Shown piece after piece: positions 49,342 to 57,682 of a DNA stretch of 64,000 nucleotides. Within the stretch, counting starts at the first letter, position 1. Every line of letters begins with the position of its first letter. The stretch comes from Flavobacterium akiainvivens (lineage in GTDB: Bacteria > Bacteroidota > Bacteroidia > Flavobacteriales > Flavobacteriaceae), in NCBI RefSeq assembly GCF_001278115.1, contig NZ_LIYD01000005.1, positions 433,906 through 497,905 on the forward strand. The letters run 5' to 3'. The notes under the pieces were generated by a model. The model saw only the letters and a list, made by a program, of their open reading frames with translations, was not told the DNA's origin and searched no databases. A program made the position numbers and the translations under genes.

Positions 49342-50289
49342 TTGAACGAAAGGATAATTGAACTGACCGACATTGCCCCGAAAGACTTTTGGGGCGCCCA
49401 GGACTCACACCTGGAAACCATCAAGAAATATTACCCCAAGCTTAAAATAGTGGCGCGTGGCACTACCCTGAAAGCCTTTGGCGAAAAAGAAATGCTTGAC
49501 GAGTTTGAAAAGCGTTTCAACAGGCTTATGGTGCACTTTACCCGCTATAATAATATTGACGATAATGTTATTGAGCGCGTAATACACGACGACAGCCGCG
49601 TGGAGCAAATGAACCCCAGCGACAAAATACTGGTGCACGGCATAGGCGGCAAGCTTATAAAGGCCATGACCCCCAACCAGCAGCTGCTTGTAGACACTAT
49701 GGCCAAAAACGACATGGTGTTTGCCATAGGCCCGGCCGGTACGGGTAAAACCTATACGGGTGTGGCCCTTGCGGTTAAGGCGCTTAAAGAAAAATCGGTT
49801 AAGCGGATAATACTTACACGCCCGGCGGTAGAGGCAGGGGAGAACCTGGGTTTCCTTCCGGGAGACATGAAGGAGAAGCTTGACCCTTATATGCAGCCGC
49901 TGTATGATGCGCTGCGCGATATGCTGCCACCACAGACACTTGAAGACTACCTTTTAAAGGGTATTATACAAATTGCACCACTGGCGTTTATGCGCGGGCG
50001 CACGCTTGATAATGCGTTTGTGATACTGGACGAGGCGCAAAACACCACCCACAACCAGATGAAAATGTTCCTGACCCGTATGGGCAAGAATGCCAAGTTT
50101 ATGATTACCGGCGACCCGGGCCAGATTGACCTGCCACGCAGTACCACCAGCGGACTTAAAGAGGCGCTTTTGATACTGAAAAACGTAGACGGCATTGGCA
50201 TTATTTACCTTGACGATAAAGATGTGGTGCGCCACCGCCTTGTGAAAAAGGTTATTGAGGCGTATAAGACTATTGAGCACCAGGGGTAG
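49342..50289 (+). CDS. PhoH family ATPase
   Basis: A 315-residue ATPase. Walker A GPAGTGKTYTG is near residue 131 and the Walker B segment reads VILDEAQN, followed by QMKMFLTRMG. This is the PhoH/YbeZ family, thought to act in RNA metabolism with YbeY. The start is a TTG codon at 49342, giving NERIIELTDI as the first residues, the usual N-terminus in Flavobacteriaceae; no ATG fits. The neighbouring gene on the other strand is the SAM-hydrolysing enzyme, starting 102 bases away. Confidence 0.93.
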   Translation: MNERIIELTDIAPKDFWGAQDSHLETIKKYYPKLKIVARGTTLKAFGEKEMLDEFEKRFNRLMVHFTRYNNIDDNVIERVIHDDSRVEQMNPSDKILVHGIGGKLIKAMTPNQQLLVDTMAKNDMVFAIGPAGTGKTYTGVALAVKALKEKSVKRIILTRPAVEAGENLGFLPGDMKEKLDPYMQPLYDALRDMLPPQTLEDYLLKGIIQIAPLAFMRGRTLDNAFVILDEAQNTTHNQMKMFLTRMGKNAKFMITGDPGQIDLPRSTTSGLKEALLILKNVDGIGIIYLDDKDVVRHRLVKKVIEAYKTIEHQG

Positions 50290-50383
50290 CGCGAAGTGCG
50301 TTTTTGGTTGAGAGTTGGGGGTTGATTTAAAGTTGATTTCGTTGAAGAGTACAAGCTTCAATAAATGTAACAGAGATGTCTCA

Positions 50384-50461
50384 ACTCCGCTGCGCTGCGT
50401 TCGACATGGAAAAGCCGACCCTGAAAGGGTAGCGTATATTAGCCCGGGATGAAATCCCAGG
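50384..50461. repeat. Intergenic repeats between phoH and the next gene
   Basis: ACTCCGCTGCGCTGCGTTCG (50384-50403) recurs exactly at 51973-51992. ACCCTGAAAGGGT (50418-50430) and CCCGGGATGAAATCCCAGG (50443-50461) recur in altered, inverted form at 60039-60084. Confidence 0.7.
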
Positions 50462-50471
50462 AAAAAATATT

Positions 50472-50903
50472 ATGGTTAAGAATAAACAAACCCGGTTTAT
50501 ATATGGCGGCCTGTTACTGGCCGCTGCTTTTTTATTGTTTGTGCTGAGTGGTAATGATAAACTTATTGGTACTTATGGCGTAAACAGAACCATAGGCTGG
50601 GCGTCGCACGCAGGACATTTACTGCCTTTTGCGGTTTACGGGTTTATTTTCGTGGCTTTTGTATGCTCTTATCTGGCTATGTATGCTTTTGGGGTCAGGT
50701 TTATTAAATGGCTGGTAATTGTTAATGCCGTTTCGTTTTTAGGAGTATTGCCACTATATCTTAGCAGGGGTGGTTTTGGCAGTTATCTGGTTTACCTGGT
50801 TTTTGGCTGCCTGGCTGTGGCGTTCCTGTCGTTTTTTGCCAATATTATAGTATCGCTTATAAAATATAGTAAAGCGGGCAGAAATATAGATTACCAAAAA
50901 TAA
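50472..50903 (+). CDS. Hypothetical four-helix membrane protein
   Basis: A 143-residue inner-membrane protein with four hydrophobic segments (about 9-27, 48-72, 76-97 and 103-130) and charged ends (MVKNKQTR, KAGRNIDYQK). No motif or family is recognised. It lies 34 bases before purC on the same strand, but purC has its own -7 box beginning within 7 bases of this gene's stop codon, so the two may be separately transcribed. Upstream are repeats and no clear promoter. Confidence 0.65.
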   Translation: MVKNKQTRFIYGGLLLAAAFLLFVLSGNDKLIGTYGVNRTIGWASHAGHLLPFAVYGFIFVAFVCSYLAMYAFGVRFIKWLVIVNAVSFLGVLPLYLSRGGFGSYLVYLVFGCLAVAFLSFFANIIVSLIKYSKAGRNIDYQK

Positions 50904-50909
50904 CTTTCT

Positions 50910-50917
50910 TATTTTTG
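50910..50917 (+). promoter_or_regulatory. -7 box for purC
   Basis: TATTTTTG, 20 bases before the purC ATG at 50938. Confidence 0.6.
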
Positions 50918-50937
50918 CCGCTTAAACAAACAGCACG

Positions 50938-51885
50938 ATGAACACAATAACCAAGACTGATTTTAATTTTCCGGGCCAGAAAAGCGTATACCGCGGAAAG
51001 GTGAGGGAAGTATATAACATAAACGATGACCTGCTGGTAATGGTAGCTACCGACAGGCTTAGCGCTTTTGATGTGGTTATGCCAAAGGGCATTCCGTATA
51101 AAGGGCAGATTTTGAACCAGATTGCTACTAAATTTATGCGCCTTACCGAAGACATAGTGCCGAACTGGCTTATTGATACTCCAGACCCTAACGTTGCCGT
51201 GGGCCACCAGTGCGAGCCGTTTAAGGTAGAGATGGTTATACGCGGGTACATGAGTGGGCACGCTGCCCGTGAGTATGCTGCCGGTAAGCGCGTGCTGTGT
51301 GGTGTTGAGCTTGTTGAGGGCCTTAAAGAGAACGATAAATTCCCAAGCCCTATAATTACGCCTACCACAAAGGCTGACAACGGTGAGCACGATATGGACA
51401 TTAGCCGCGAAGACATATTGACTAAAGGTATTGTTAGCGAGGAAGACTACCTGGTGCTTGAGAAATATACCCGTGCCCTTTTTGAGCGCGGTACTGAAAT
51501 TGCCGCCAGCCGTGGCCTTATACTGGTTGACACCAAGTATGAGTTTGGCAAAACAAGGGATGGCAAAATTGTACTGATAGACGAAATACACACACCTGAT
51601 TCTTCGCGCTATTTTTATGCTGATGGCTACCAGGAACGCCAAAACAAAGGCGAGGCGCAAAAGCAGCTGAGCAAGGAGTTTGTGCGCCAGTGGCTTATTG
51701 CCAACGGTTTTCAGGGAAAGGATGGCCAGCAGATTCCGGAAATGACCGATGAATACATTGAAAGCGTATCTGAACGTTATATTGAGCTGTATGAAAACAT
51801 TATTGGCGAAAAATTTGCCAAGGCCGATATTAACGACATCAACACCCGTATTGAAAAGAATGTGGTGGCGTTTTTAAATAAGTAA
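50938..51885 (+). CDS. purC: Phosphoribosylaminoimidazole-succinocarboxamide synthase
   Basis: A 315-residue SAICAR synthase, joining CAIR and aspartate with ATP in purine synthesis. It has [11 protein letters not shown] at the start, [28 protein letters not shown], and [25 protein letters not shown] ATP and metal sites ([12 protein letters not shown]). At 315 residues it is the longer Bacteroidota/yeast-like form compared with about 237 in E. coli. Terminator follows. Confidence 0.96.
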   Translation: MNTITKTDFNFPGQKSVYRGKVREVYNINDDLLVMVATDRLSAFDVVMPKGIPYKGQILNQIATKFMRLTEDIVPNWLIDTPDPNVAVGHQCEPFKVEMVIRGYMSGHAAREYAAGKRVLCGVELVEGLKENDKFPSPIITPTTKADNGEHDMDISREDILTKGIVSEEDYLVLEKYTRALFERGTEIAASRGLILVDTKYEFGKTRDGKIVLIDEIHTPDSSRYFYADGYQERQNKGEAQKQLSKEFVRQWLIANGFQGKDGQQIPEMTDEYIESVSERYIELYENIIGEKFAKADINDINTRIEKNVVAFLNK

Positions 51886-51906
51886 TTTACTTTTTTTGAT
51901 ATAGCG

Positions 51907-51930
51907 AATCCCGGAGGTAACTTCGGGATT
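51907..51930 (+). terminator. Terminator after purC
   Basis: AATCCCGGAG (51907-51916) and CTTCGGGATT (51921-51930) with one G-U pair, followed by TTTGTTTTT. Confidence 0.85.
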
Positions 51931-51960
51931 TTTGTTTTTAAGGGTTTAGGCTATTTTAAA

Positions 51961-52110
51961 AAGGATTGCCGCACTCCGCTGCGCTGCGTTCGCAATGACG
52001 GGACGTGAAAAACATTGTGTAAATGCACTCGGATATGATATCTAATTGCAAGAGTGAGCAGACAACACTCCGGTTGTCATCGCGAGGCACGAAGCGATCT
52101 TTTTAGTTTG
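51961..52110. repeat. Dispersed repeat fragments between purC and the WG-type protein
   Basis: ACTCCGCTGCGCTGCGTTCG at 51973-51992 is identical to 50384-50403, and GCAATGACGGGACGTGAAAA follows, like the end of the 95-bp repeats. At 52074-52100 GTCATCGCGAGGCACGAAGC resembles the other end of that element. Confidence 0.65.
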
Positions 52111-52116
52111 ATTCAA

Positions 52117-53523
52117 TTACTCATCTAAATATTCGGTGCCATCCATTGCCAGCCAGCCCTGTTTGCCATTGGGCAGGGTAAAGCGGGCGAAGCCTTTTTC
52201 AAATCGTGCCAGCCGGGTGTATTTAGCTTCTTTATTTAACGGGTAATAGCCACAGAGGCCATTTTTTGTATCAATGCGTAACAGGTTATTAAAGTAACCC
52301 GTTATTTCCTGGTAATCAGGATTTATTGTTATCGTATAACCATTTTCGGCAGGACTTATAATTCCTTTTTTGCCGTCTGGCGTTTCTGCCAGTATGTATC
52401 GGGTATTAAAGTTTATACGGGCTTCGCCCATAATAAGGCTAACATTGCTAAACGTTGTATCTGAACCCAAAACCCATTCTTTTGTAAACAGGCTATCGGC
52501 TTCCATAAGGTACTTGCTTAAAATGTAGCTGTTGTCTTTTTTATAAATGTGTTCCATTTCAAAAGAAGAGCCACCGCAAACAAGGCGAAGCGGTACACTA
52601 TCTGTAAGCTTGCCTTCCGGGCTAAGCCACGACACCTTATTGCCGGTAAGGACAGAAAGATCGTTGCCCCTGTACACCGCACGCAGCTTTTTTATTTTAA
52701 CTTCTTCACCGGTGCGGTAAAATAGGTGCGGTTTCTCCTTTTTATAGGCAATTATAAGGGTATTACCATCATTAAAAATAGAATCGTATTTGGTGGGGAT
52801 AAGTATTTTGTTGCTTTTATAACCCATAACGCCCATTTTGCCGTTGTGTGTAACGTTTTCTCCCACAGGATAAGTTTTCCTGAGCAGGGTAGTAAACTCT
52901 TTAGAAGGGAATGTGCCGTGCAGCGTTTGCGGTTCTTCTGAAATATACAGATAAGATTCGCCGTTGTAATTTGCTATATGGCATTGATTATCATTAGTAT
53001 AAATGGTAAAGCAATTGTTTACAACTATGGTAGCAAACCGTGTATATGTAACATCCAGGTGGTATGAATATTCGTTAGATTCTTTGTCTTTGCTGCCGCG
53101 GTGATGCACTACTGCAAAATAATAGGGATTAACTACTTGAAATCCTGTATAATAGTTGCTGGTTTGTGTTGTTTTGGGCAAACTGCGGCTGGCAAGTGTT
53201 TCCAGCTTTTTATCATAGCCTGTGCTGCCTTTTTTAATATTTGCCATTGGCACAAGGTAGCTTAATGATTTGCCCTGCATTTTAAGATGGGCTTCAAGGT
53301 TAACCGTTTTTCTCTCTAATGGCTTTACGGTATACTCCATTGTGTTGTCATCAAAATCTATATCAATGTAATACACCAGGGCGTTGCCACTGTTAAGCGG
53401 TTTATAAAATGTTGTGCTTGCCGGGTCAAAATAGGTTGCATCAACCGTTATGTGCAGCGGTTTTTGGGCCTTCGCCGAAAGGCAGCTTATAGTAATGAGT
53501 AGTGAGAGGAGTTTTTTAAGCAT
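52117..53523 (-). CDS. Exported WG-repeat-like protein
   Basis: A 468-residue protein with a signal peptide (MLKKLLSLLITISCLSAKAQ). The C-terminal half contains WG-type beta-repeats (HNGKMGVMGYKSNKILIPTKYDSI and, at the end, GFARFTLPNGKQGWLAMDGTEYL), a motif found in KWG/WG leptospiral-type repeats and in Bacteroidota exported proteins. The N-terminal half has no recognisable domain. It stands alone and has a -7 box about 80 bases upstream. Confidence 0.65.
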   Translation of the reverse strand: MLKKLLSLLITISCLSAKAQKPLHITVDATYFDPASTTFYKPLNSGNALVYYIDIDFDDNTMEYTVKPLERKTVNLEAHLKMQGKSLSYLVPMANIKKGSTGYDKKLETLASRSLPKTTQTSNYYTGFQVVNPYYFAVVHHRGSKDKESNEYSYHLDVTYTRFATIVVNNCFTIYTNDNQCHIANYNGESYLYISEEPQTLHGTFPSKEFTTLLRKTYPVGENVTHNGKMGVMGYKSNKILIPTKYDSIFNDGNTLIIAYKKEKPHLFYRTGEEVKIKKLRAVYRGNDLSVLTGNKVSWLSPEGKLTDSVPLRLVCGGSSFEMEHIYKKDNSYILSKYLMEADSLFTKEWVLGSDTTFSNVSLIMGEARINFNTRYILAETPDGKKGIISPAENGYTITINPDYQEITGYFNNLLRIDTKNGLCGYYPLNKEAKYTRLARFEKGFARFTLPNGKQGWLAMDGTEYLDE

Positions 53524-53603
53524 TAGGTTGTTTTTTAAAAGTTGGTTATACTGTAAACGCTAAAAATAAAATTTTGTGATAATGGTTGAGAAAAATCCTG
53601 CTG

Positions 53604-53611
53604 CAAAGGTA
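53604..53611 (-). promoter_or_regulatory. -7 box for the WG-type protein gene
   Basis: TACCTTTG on the minus strand, 80 bases before the ATG at 53523. Confidence 0.4.
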
Positions 53612-53722
53612 TGACGGTTTTTGGAGGATTTATTGCAGCCATTCTTTCACTAAAAAAATGAGGAAAATAAGGGGTTTTCAAAATGAGGCTGATTTCTACT
53701 GTTTCACACTGTAAATCCGGAA

Positions 53723-53743
53723 TCCAAAAGTGAAATATTAAGC
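53723..53743. repeat. 21-base repeated sequence, copy 1
   Basis: Identical over 21 bases to 63155-63175, with the core CCAAAAGTGAAATATTAAG. In both places the match is followed by a T-run. Confidence 0.6.
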
Positions 53744-53860
53744 TGTTTTTAAGTGTAAAATGTAAGATATTACTGCGTTTTATACCAAAGCCAGGGTTGT
53801 TAATATTTTGAAGATAATGTAAAAATGAAATTTCAGAATCCGGCTGGTGCCTAAAACCAA

Positions 53861-53888
53861 AAAAGCCACCCTTTTCAGGATGGCTTTT
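53861..53888. terminator. Terminator after the OmpA-family gene
   Basis: AAAAGCCACCC (53861-53871) and GGATGGCTTTT (53878-53888) with one mismatch, 24 bases beyond the stop codon at 53913. Confidence 0.75.
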
Positions 53889-53912
53889 ATATGTAGTAAG
53901 CTGACTAAAAGA

Positions 53913-54746
53913 TTACTTAGTCTGGTTTTTCATTTCTTTCTCGATCATGTCATAGAACTGATCGATTTTAGGTAGTATAAGGATACGTGTCCTCCTGTTT
54001 TTGGCACGGCCATCGGCAGATGTGTTGTTGTCTACCGGAACGTATTCGCCACGGCCTGAGGCTACAAGGCGAGACGGCTCAATACCATAGTCTTTTTGCA
54101 GTATGCGCACAATTGAAGTAGCACGTTTAACGCTCAAATCCCAGTTGTCTACAAGTATAGCGTTTTTAATAGGCACATTATCAGTGTGTCCTTCTACCAT
54201 ACATTCAAATTCAGGTTTGTCCTGAACAATTTTGGCAACCTTACCAAGGATTTCCTTAGCCCTGTCGCTCACTTCATAGCTACCGCTTTTAAACAATAGT
54301 TTATCGGCTATAGAGATGTATACCACACCTTTTTCTACGTTAACCTCGATATCCGGGTCGTTAATGCCTACCGAACGCTTAATGCTTGTTACAAGTGCAA
54401 GCGTTACAGAGTCTTTACGGGTAAGGGCATCCTGAAGCCTTGCAATTTTAAGGTCTTTTTCCTTAAGGCTTTCAAGCGATTTTTCAAGGTTTTCAGCACC
54501 CTTAGATGTAAGGGTTGTCATGTTTGCTGTGGTATTAATAAGGTCAGAATTGCTTTTTTTCAGGTAGTCTACCTGGCTGTTAAGCTGGCTCTTTTCTGCA
54601 AGGCAGGTGTTAAGCTGAACTGTAGCTGTATTAAGCAAATCCTGGATCTCTTTGTTTTTAGCTTCAAGCTCGGCAATCTTTTTCTTTGAACCGCAGCTTG
54701 TCAGCGTAAGTGCTGCTAACGAAAGTGTTAAGATGGCTCTTTTCAT
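53913..54746 (-). CDS. OmpA family peptidoglycan-anchored lipoprotein
   Basis: A 277-residue envelope protein. It starts with a lipoprotein signal (MKRAILTLSLAALTLTSCGS, Cys at residue 18) and a coiled coil of about 100 residues (KKKIAELEAKNKEIQDLLN), then a C-terminal OmpA/MotB domain, which binds peptidoglycan: LLFKSGSYEVSDRAKEILG, VEGHTDNVPI and ASGRGEYVPVDNN, with NRRTRI. It links the outer membrane to the wall. Two possible -7 boxes lie 23 and 41 bases upstream. Confidence 0.93.
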   Translation of the reverse strand: MKRAILTLSLAALTLTSCGSKKKIAELEAKNKEIQDLLNTATVQLNTCLAEKSQLNSQVDYLKKSNSDLINTTANMTTLTSKGAENLEKSLESLKEKDLKIARLQDALTRKDSVTLALVTSIKRSVGINDPDIEVNVEKGVVYISIADKLLFKSGSYEVSDRAKEILGKVAKIVQDKPEFECMVEGHTDNVPIKNAILVDNWDLSVKRATSIVRILQKDYGIEPSRLVASGRGEYVPVDNNTSADGRAKNRRTRILILPKIDQFYDMIEKEMKNQTK

Positions 54747-54768
54747 ACGTGTTGATTTAAATTTTTAA

Positions 54769-54794
54769 CAAAATTACTATTAATCTCAAAAATA
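54769..54794 (-). promoter_or_regulatory. Two candidate -7 boxes for the OmpA gene
   Basis: On the minus strand, TATTTTTG at 54794-54787 and TAATTTTG at 54776-54769; both match TAnnTTTG. Either could serve the ATG at 54746. Confidence 0.5.
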
Positions 54795-54804
54795 GTAACG
54801 CTTA

Positions 54805-55815
54805 CTACGATAAACTATTGTTAAATTGTGAATCAAACACCTTGCCATTTTTAACAAAATATTTATAAACGATGCTCTTTGTCTTGTAGTAATTCTCGTA
54901 TTTATTTGACTTTCTTGTGTTTAGAAAATGAAAAAATCTTAAATAAAAGTTAAAATGCGCTTTTAGCACCGCCCATAAGAGAGCAGGTTTTCCCTGTAAT
55001 AAAAACCTGACACCTGCCACACCGTCTAAGCACATACGTATGAATAGTACGGGCAGCATTTTGTGCGCTGGCAGGTTTTTTATCATCATCCACAACGAGT
55101 TACGGAAGTTTAGGTAGGTTTTCTTAGGGTTTTGGCTGTCGAGGGTAGCACCGCCCACGTGATATACCACTGACTTGTAGCAAAAACGCGCTTTATAGTT
55201 ATGGTTAAACGCACGCCAGCACAGGTCTATCTCTTCCTGGTGGGCAAAAAAGTCCTGGTCAAAGCCACCAAGTTCGCGGTACACATTTTTACGGATAAAG
55301 AAACACGCCCCTGATGCCCAGAATATCTCGGTTTCGTCGTTATACTGGCCGTTGTCCTGCTCTACGGTATCCATAATACGGCCGCGGCAAAACGGAAAGC
55401 CATACTTATCTATAAACCCACCGGCAGCACCGGCATATTCAAAATGGGTTTTGTTTTTGAAATCCAGTAGTTTGGGTTGTATAATGGCTGTTTCGGGGTC
55501 GCGTTCAAACAAATCTAAAACAGGTGCCAGCCAGCCTTCGGTAACTTCTACATCGCTGTTAAGCAGGCAGTACAATTCCTCCTCAACTCCCTCAAGTGCC
55601 AGGTTGTAGCCTTTGGCATAGCCATAATTGCCTGTGTTTTGAATAATTTTTACATCAGGATAGTTGGCTTTTACAAATGCAATTGAATCATCGGTACTGG
55701 CGTTATCGGCTACATAAACAGTAGCTTCCGGCGAATATTTTGTTACAGATGGCAGGAACTGCTCCAGCAGCGCGCGCCCGTTCCAGTTGAGTATTACTAC
55801 GGCTATAGTGTTCAT
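54805..55815 (-). CDS. Glycosyltransferase family 2 protein
   Basis: A 336-residue GT2 enzyme of the rhamnosyltransferase-like/cell-wall group. The nucleotide-sugar site starts VVILNWNGRALLEQFL, then VADNASTDDSI and LLNSDVEV with the metal-binding region; ASGACFFIRK and GGFDQDFFAHQEEIDLCWR-type acceptor-side residues (HQEEIDLCWR) follow. It adds a sugar to a surface glycan or glycolipid. The ATG at 55815 overlaps the stop codon of the upstream gene (ATGA) and is preferred over one 69 bases earlier. Confidence 0.92.
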   Translation of the reverse strand: MNTIAVVILNWNGRALLEQFLPSVTKYSPEATVYVADNASTDDSIAFVKANYPDVKIIQNTGNYGYAKGYNLALEGVEEELYCLLNSDVEVTEGWLAPVLDLFERDPETAIIQPKLLDFKNKTHFEYAGAAGGFIDKYGFPFCRGRIMDTVEQDNGQYNDETEIFWASGACFFIRKNVYRELGGFDQDFFAHQEEIDLCWRAFNHNYKARFCYKSVVYHVGGATLDSQNPKKTYLNFRNSLWMMIKNLPAHKMLPVLFIRMCLDGVAGVRFLLQGKPALLWAVLKAHFNFYLRFFHFLNTRKSNKYENYYKTKSIVYKYFVKNGKVFDSQFNNSLS

Positions 55816-56264
55816 ACAGAGGGGGTATAGTGTGGCACGTCGGGCAAAAAGATGTATTTTTCGGCCTCGTGGTCCATCTGGCAAAAATAGTGGTTAAGGC
55901 CGTTGGTTACCATAAGGTGTGTGGCATTGAGGGTCATGTTGTAGCGGGCAATCTGGTCGAACGTTATTTGCGATATGGGCACGCCGGGCGCCTTGCACTC
56001 TACAATAAGGTATATGCTGCCATCGGGGCGGAAAACCACTACATCATAGCGCTTGTTCATGCCATTGATTTTCACAATCTTCTCTACATTTACGTGCGAT
56101 TTGGGAAACTTTTTTTCATCGAGCAAAAAGCGTACTACATGCTGGCGCACCCATTCTTCGGGTGTAAGGATGATAAATTTTTTACGGATGTCGTCAAAAA
56201 TGGCTATTTTATTTTCACTATTTTTGAAACGGAATGTATACTCCGGAAAATTGAGCTTTTGCAT
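55812..56264 (-). CDS. HsdR N-terminal-type domain protein (PD-(D/E)xK fold)
   Basis: A 150-residue protein with the type I restriction HsdR N-terminal domain. The active-site pattern is in RYDVVVFRPDGSIYLIVECK: Asp (in YDVV) then Glu-x-Lys, the PD-(D/E)xK nuclease layout. It is annotated in Flavobacteria as a HsdR_N-containing protein, and is not part of a restriction system: no HsdM, HsdS or helicase domain is near. It ends inside the glycosyltransferase start (four-base overlap) and is divergent from holA, 44 bases away. Its substrate is unknown. Confidence 0.8.
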   Translation of the reverse strand: MQKLNFPEYTFRFKNSENKIAIFDDIRKKFIILTPEEWVRQHVVRFLLDEKKFPKSHVNVEKIVKINGMNKRYDVVVFRPDGSIYLIVECKAPGVPISQITFDQIARYNMTLNATHLMVTNGLNHYFCQMDHEAEKYIFLPDVPHYTPSV

Positions 56265-56268
56265 GGCG

Positions 56269-56285
56269 CAAAGGTATTATTTTTA
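56269..56285. promoter_or_regulatory. Divergent -7 boxes between the HsdR_N-type gene and holA
   Basis: TACCTTTG on the minus strand (56276-56269) for the HsdR_N-type gene, 4 bases from its ATG at 56264, and TATTTTTA (56278-56285, plus strand, one mismatch to TAnnTTTG) for holA. The first would give an almost leaderless mRNA. Confidence 0.5.
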
Positions 56286-56308
56286 GCCAATAAACTACAA
56301 GCACTACT

Positions 56309-57313
56309 GTGGACGACGTTACCCGAATTGTAAACGATATTAAGCAGGGCAATATTAAGCCCCTTTACTTTTTTATGGGCGAAGAGCCTTATTATATTGA
56401 CAAGCTTACCGATTTTATTGAGGAAAACGTGCTTACCGAAGACGAAAAGGGCTTTAACCAGATGGTGCTGTATGGCAAAGATGTGAGTATAGACGAGGTG
56501 GTGAGCAATGCCAAGCGATATCCCATGATGGCCGAGCGCCAGGTGGTTATTGTTAAGGAAGCCCAGGAATTGAGCCGCACCATAGAAAAGCTTGAAAAAT
56601 ATGCCGAAAACCCGCAGCCCACAACGGTTTTGGTTTTTGCCTACAAGTATAAAACGCTTGATAAGCGCAAGAAGGTAACCAAGCTGATGGACAAGCACGG
56701 GGTGGTTTTTGAAAGTAAAAAGCTGTATGAAAACCAGGTGGCCGACTGGATAAAGCGTGTGCTTAGCGGAAAAGGCTATGGCATAGAACCAAAGGCTGCC
56801 GCCATGCTGGTAGAGTTTTTAGGCAACGATCTGAGCCGTATTAGTAATGAGCTTGATAAGCTGGCCATTATACTGCCGCAGGGCAGTACTATAACGCCAA
56901 AAGCCATTGAAGACAACATAGGCATCAGCAAGGATTATAATGTGTTTGAGCTGCGCAAGGCCATTGGCGAACGCGACCAGCTTAAGGCATACAAAATAGC
57001 CGACTACTTTGCCAATAACCCTAAAGACAACCCGCTGGTAATGACGGTGGGGCTTGTGTTTGGGTTTTTCTCGCAGTTATTAATGTACCATGGGTTAAAA
57101 GATAAAAGCCCCGGTAATGCGGCTAAAATGCTTAAGGTTAACCCTTACTTTTTAAAGGATTATGATATTGCCCTGCGTAACTATCCCATGAAAAAGGTAA
57201 GCGCTGTGGTAGCCGCCCTGCGCGATATTGATGTGAAAAGCAAGGGGGTAGGGGCCGGCAATATACCCCAGCATGACCTGCTAAAAGAAATGCTGGTCAA
57301 AATTTTTAATTAA
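56309..57313 (+). CDS. holA: DNA polymerase III delta subunit
   Basis: A 334-residue clamp-loader subunit, which opens the sliding clamp made by dnaN. It begins with a GTG start (56309), giving VDDVTRIVNDIKQGNIKPLYFFMGEEPYYIDKL-type sequence with the family's FLxGEE motif (FMGEEPYYID). The helical C-terminal collar domain contains FELRKAIGERD and PYFLKDY. The overlap of four bases with the convergent VOC gene is at its end. Confidence 0.92.
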   Translation: MDDVTRIVNDIKQGNIKPLYFFMGEEPYYIDKLTDFIEENVLTEDEKGFNQMVLYGKDVSIDEVVSNAKRYPMMAERQVVIVKEAQELSRTIEKLEKYAENPQPTTVLVFAYKYKTLDKRKKVTKLMDKHGVVFESKKLYENQVADWIKRVLSGKGYGIEPKAAAMLVEFLGNDLSRISNELDKLAIILPQGSTITPKAIEDNIGISKDYNVFELRKAIGERDQLKAYKIADYFANNPKDNPLVMTVGLVFGFFSQLLMYHGLKDKSPGNAAKMLKVNPYFLKDYDIALRNYPMKKVSAVVAALRDIDVKSKGVGAGNIPQHDLLKEMLVKIFN

Positions 57314-57681
57314 TCGCCAATAAGTATTTTGTAGCCGTTGCAGTCGCGCACAATAAACTCGCGGCTGCCGTAAGGGCGCAACTGTATTTCCTGCACAATA
57401 TTGGCACCGCTGGCTTTTAGCTCATTATAAAAGGCATCAATTTCAGGTACCCAAAGTATAAAATCAGTAGTAGACGGGCGGTGGTGTTCGTTGGTTGTAA
57501 AATCACCGGCCTTAGCAAAATGTATTTGCAGGCCGTCGCGCTGCACCATGGCATATACGGGCGGGGTTACGGCATAGCCTATAATGGTAAAACCCAGTAC
57601 ATCGCGGTAATACTCGGCTGTCTGAACCACATCGGGCACTAATAACTGCGGCGCAATGCCTATGGCGGTGGGTTTTTGCAT
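57310..57681 (-). CDS. VOC family protein (glyoxalase/bleomycin resistance fold)
   Basis: A 123-residue single-domain VOC protein: PQLLVPDVVQTAEYYRDVLGF at the start, QIHFAKAGD, then STTDFILWVPEIDAFY and FIVRDCNGYKILIG at the end, giving the two beta-alpha-beta-beta-beta modules. Such proteins include glyoxalases, dioxygenases and drug-binding proteins; the metal ligands (His, Glu) are not all obvious. The function cannot be assigned. It overlaps the end of holA on the opposite strand by four bases and ends one base after the serine-hydrolase gene begins its own transcript region. Confidence 0.82.
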   Translation of the reverse strand: MQKPTAIGIAPQLLVPDVVQTAEYYRDVLGFTIIGYAVTPPVYAMVQRDGLQIHFAKAGDFTTNEHHRPSTTDFILWVPEIDAFYNELKASGANIVQEIQLRPYGSREFIVRDCNGYKILIGD

Positions 57682-57682
57682 A

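Larger units (their letters stand above)
53524..53912. other. 389-bp gap between the WG-type gene and the OmpA gene
   Basis: It contains a -7 box (53604-53611), a 21-base sequence that recurs at 63155-63175 and the OmpA-gene terminator. I see no gene or structured RNA in the rest. Confidence 0.6.

Noticed and set aside
55812..56264. Type I restriction system
   Set aside because: Only the HsdR N-terminal-type domain is present. There is no methylase, specificity or helicase gene nearby.
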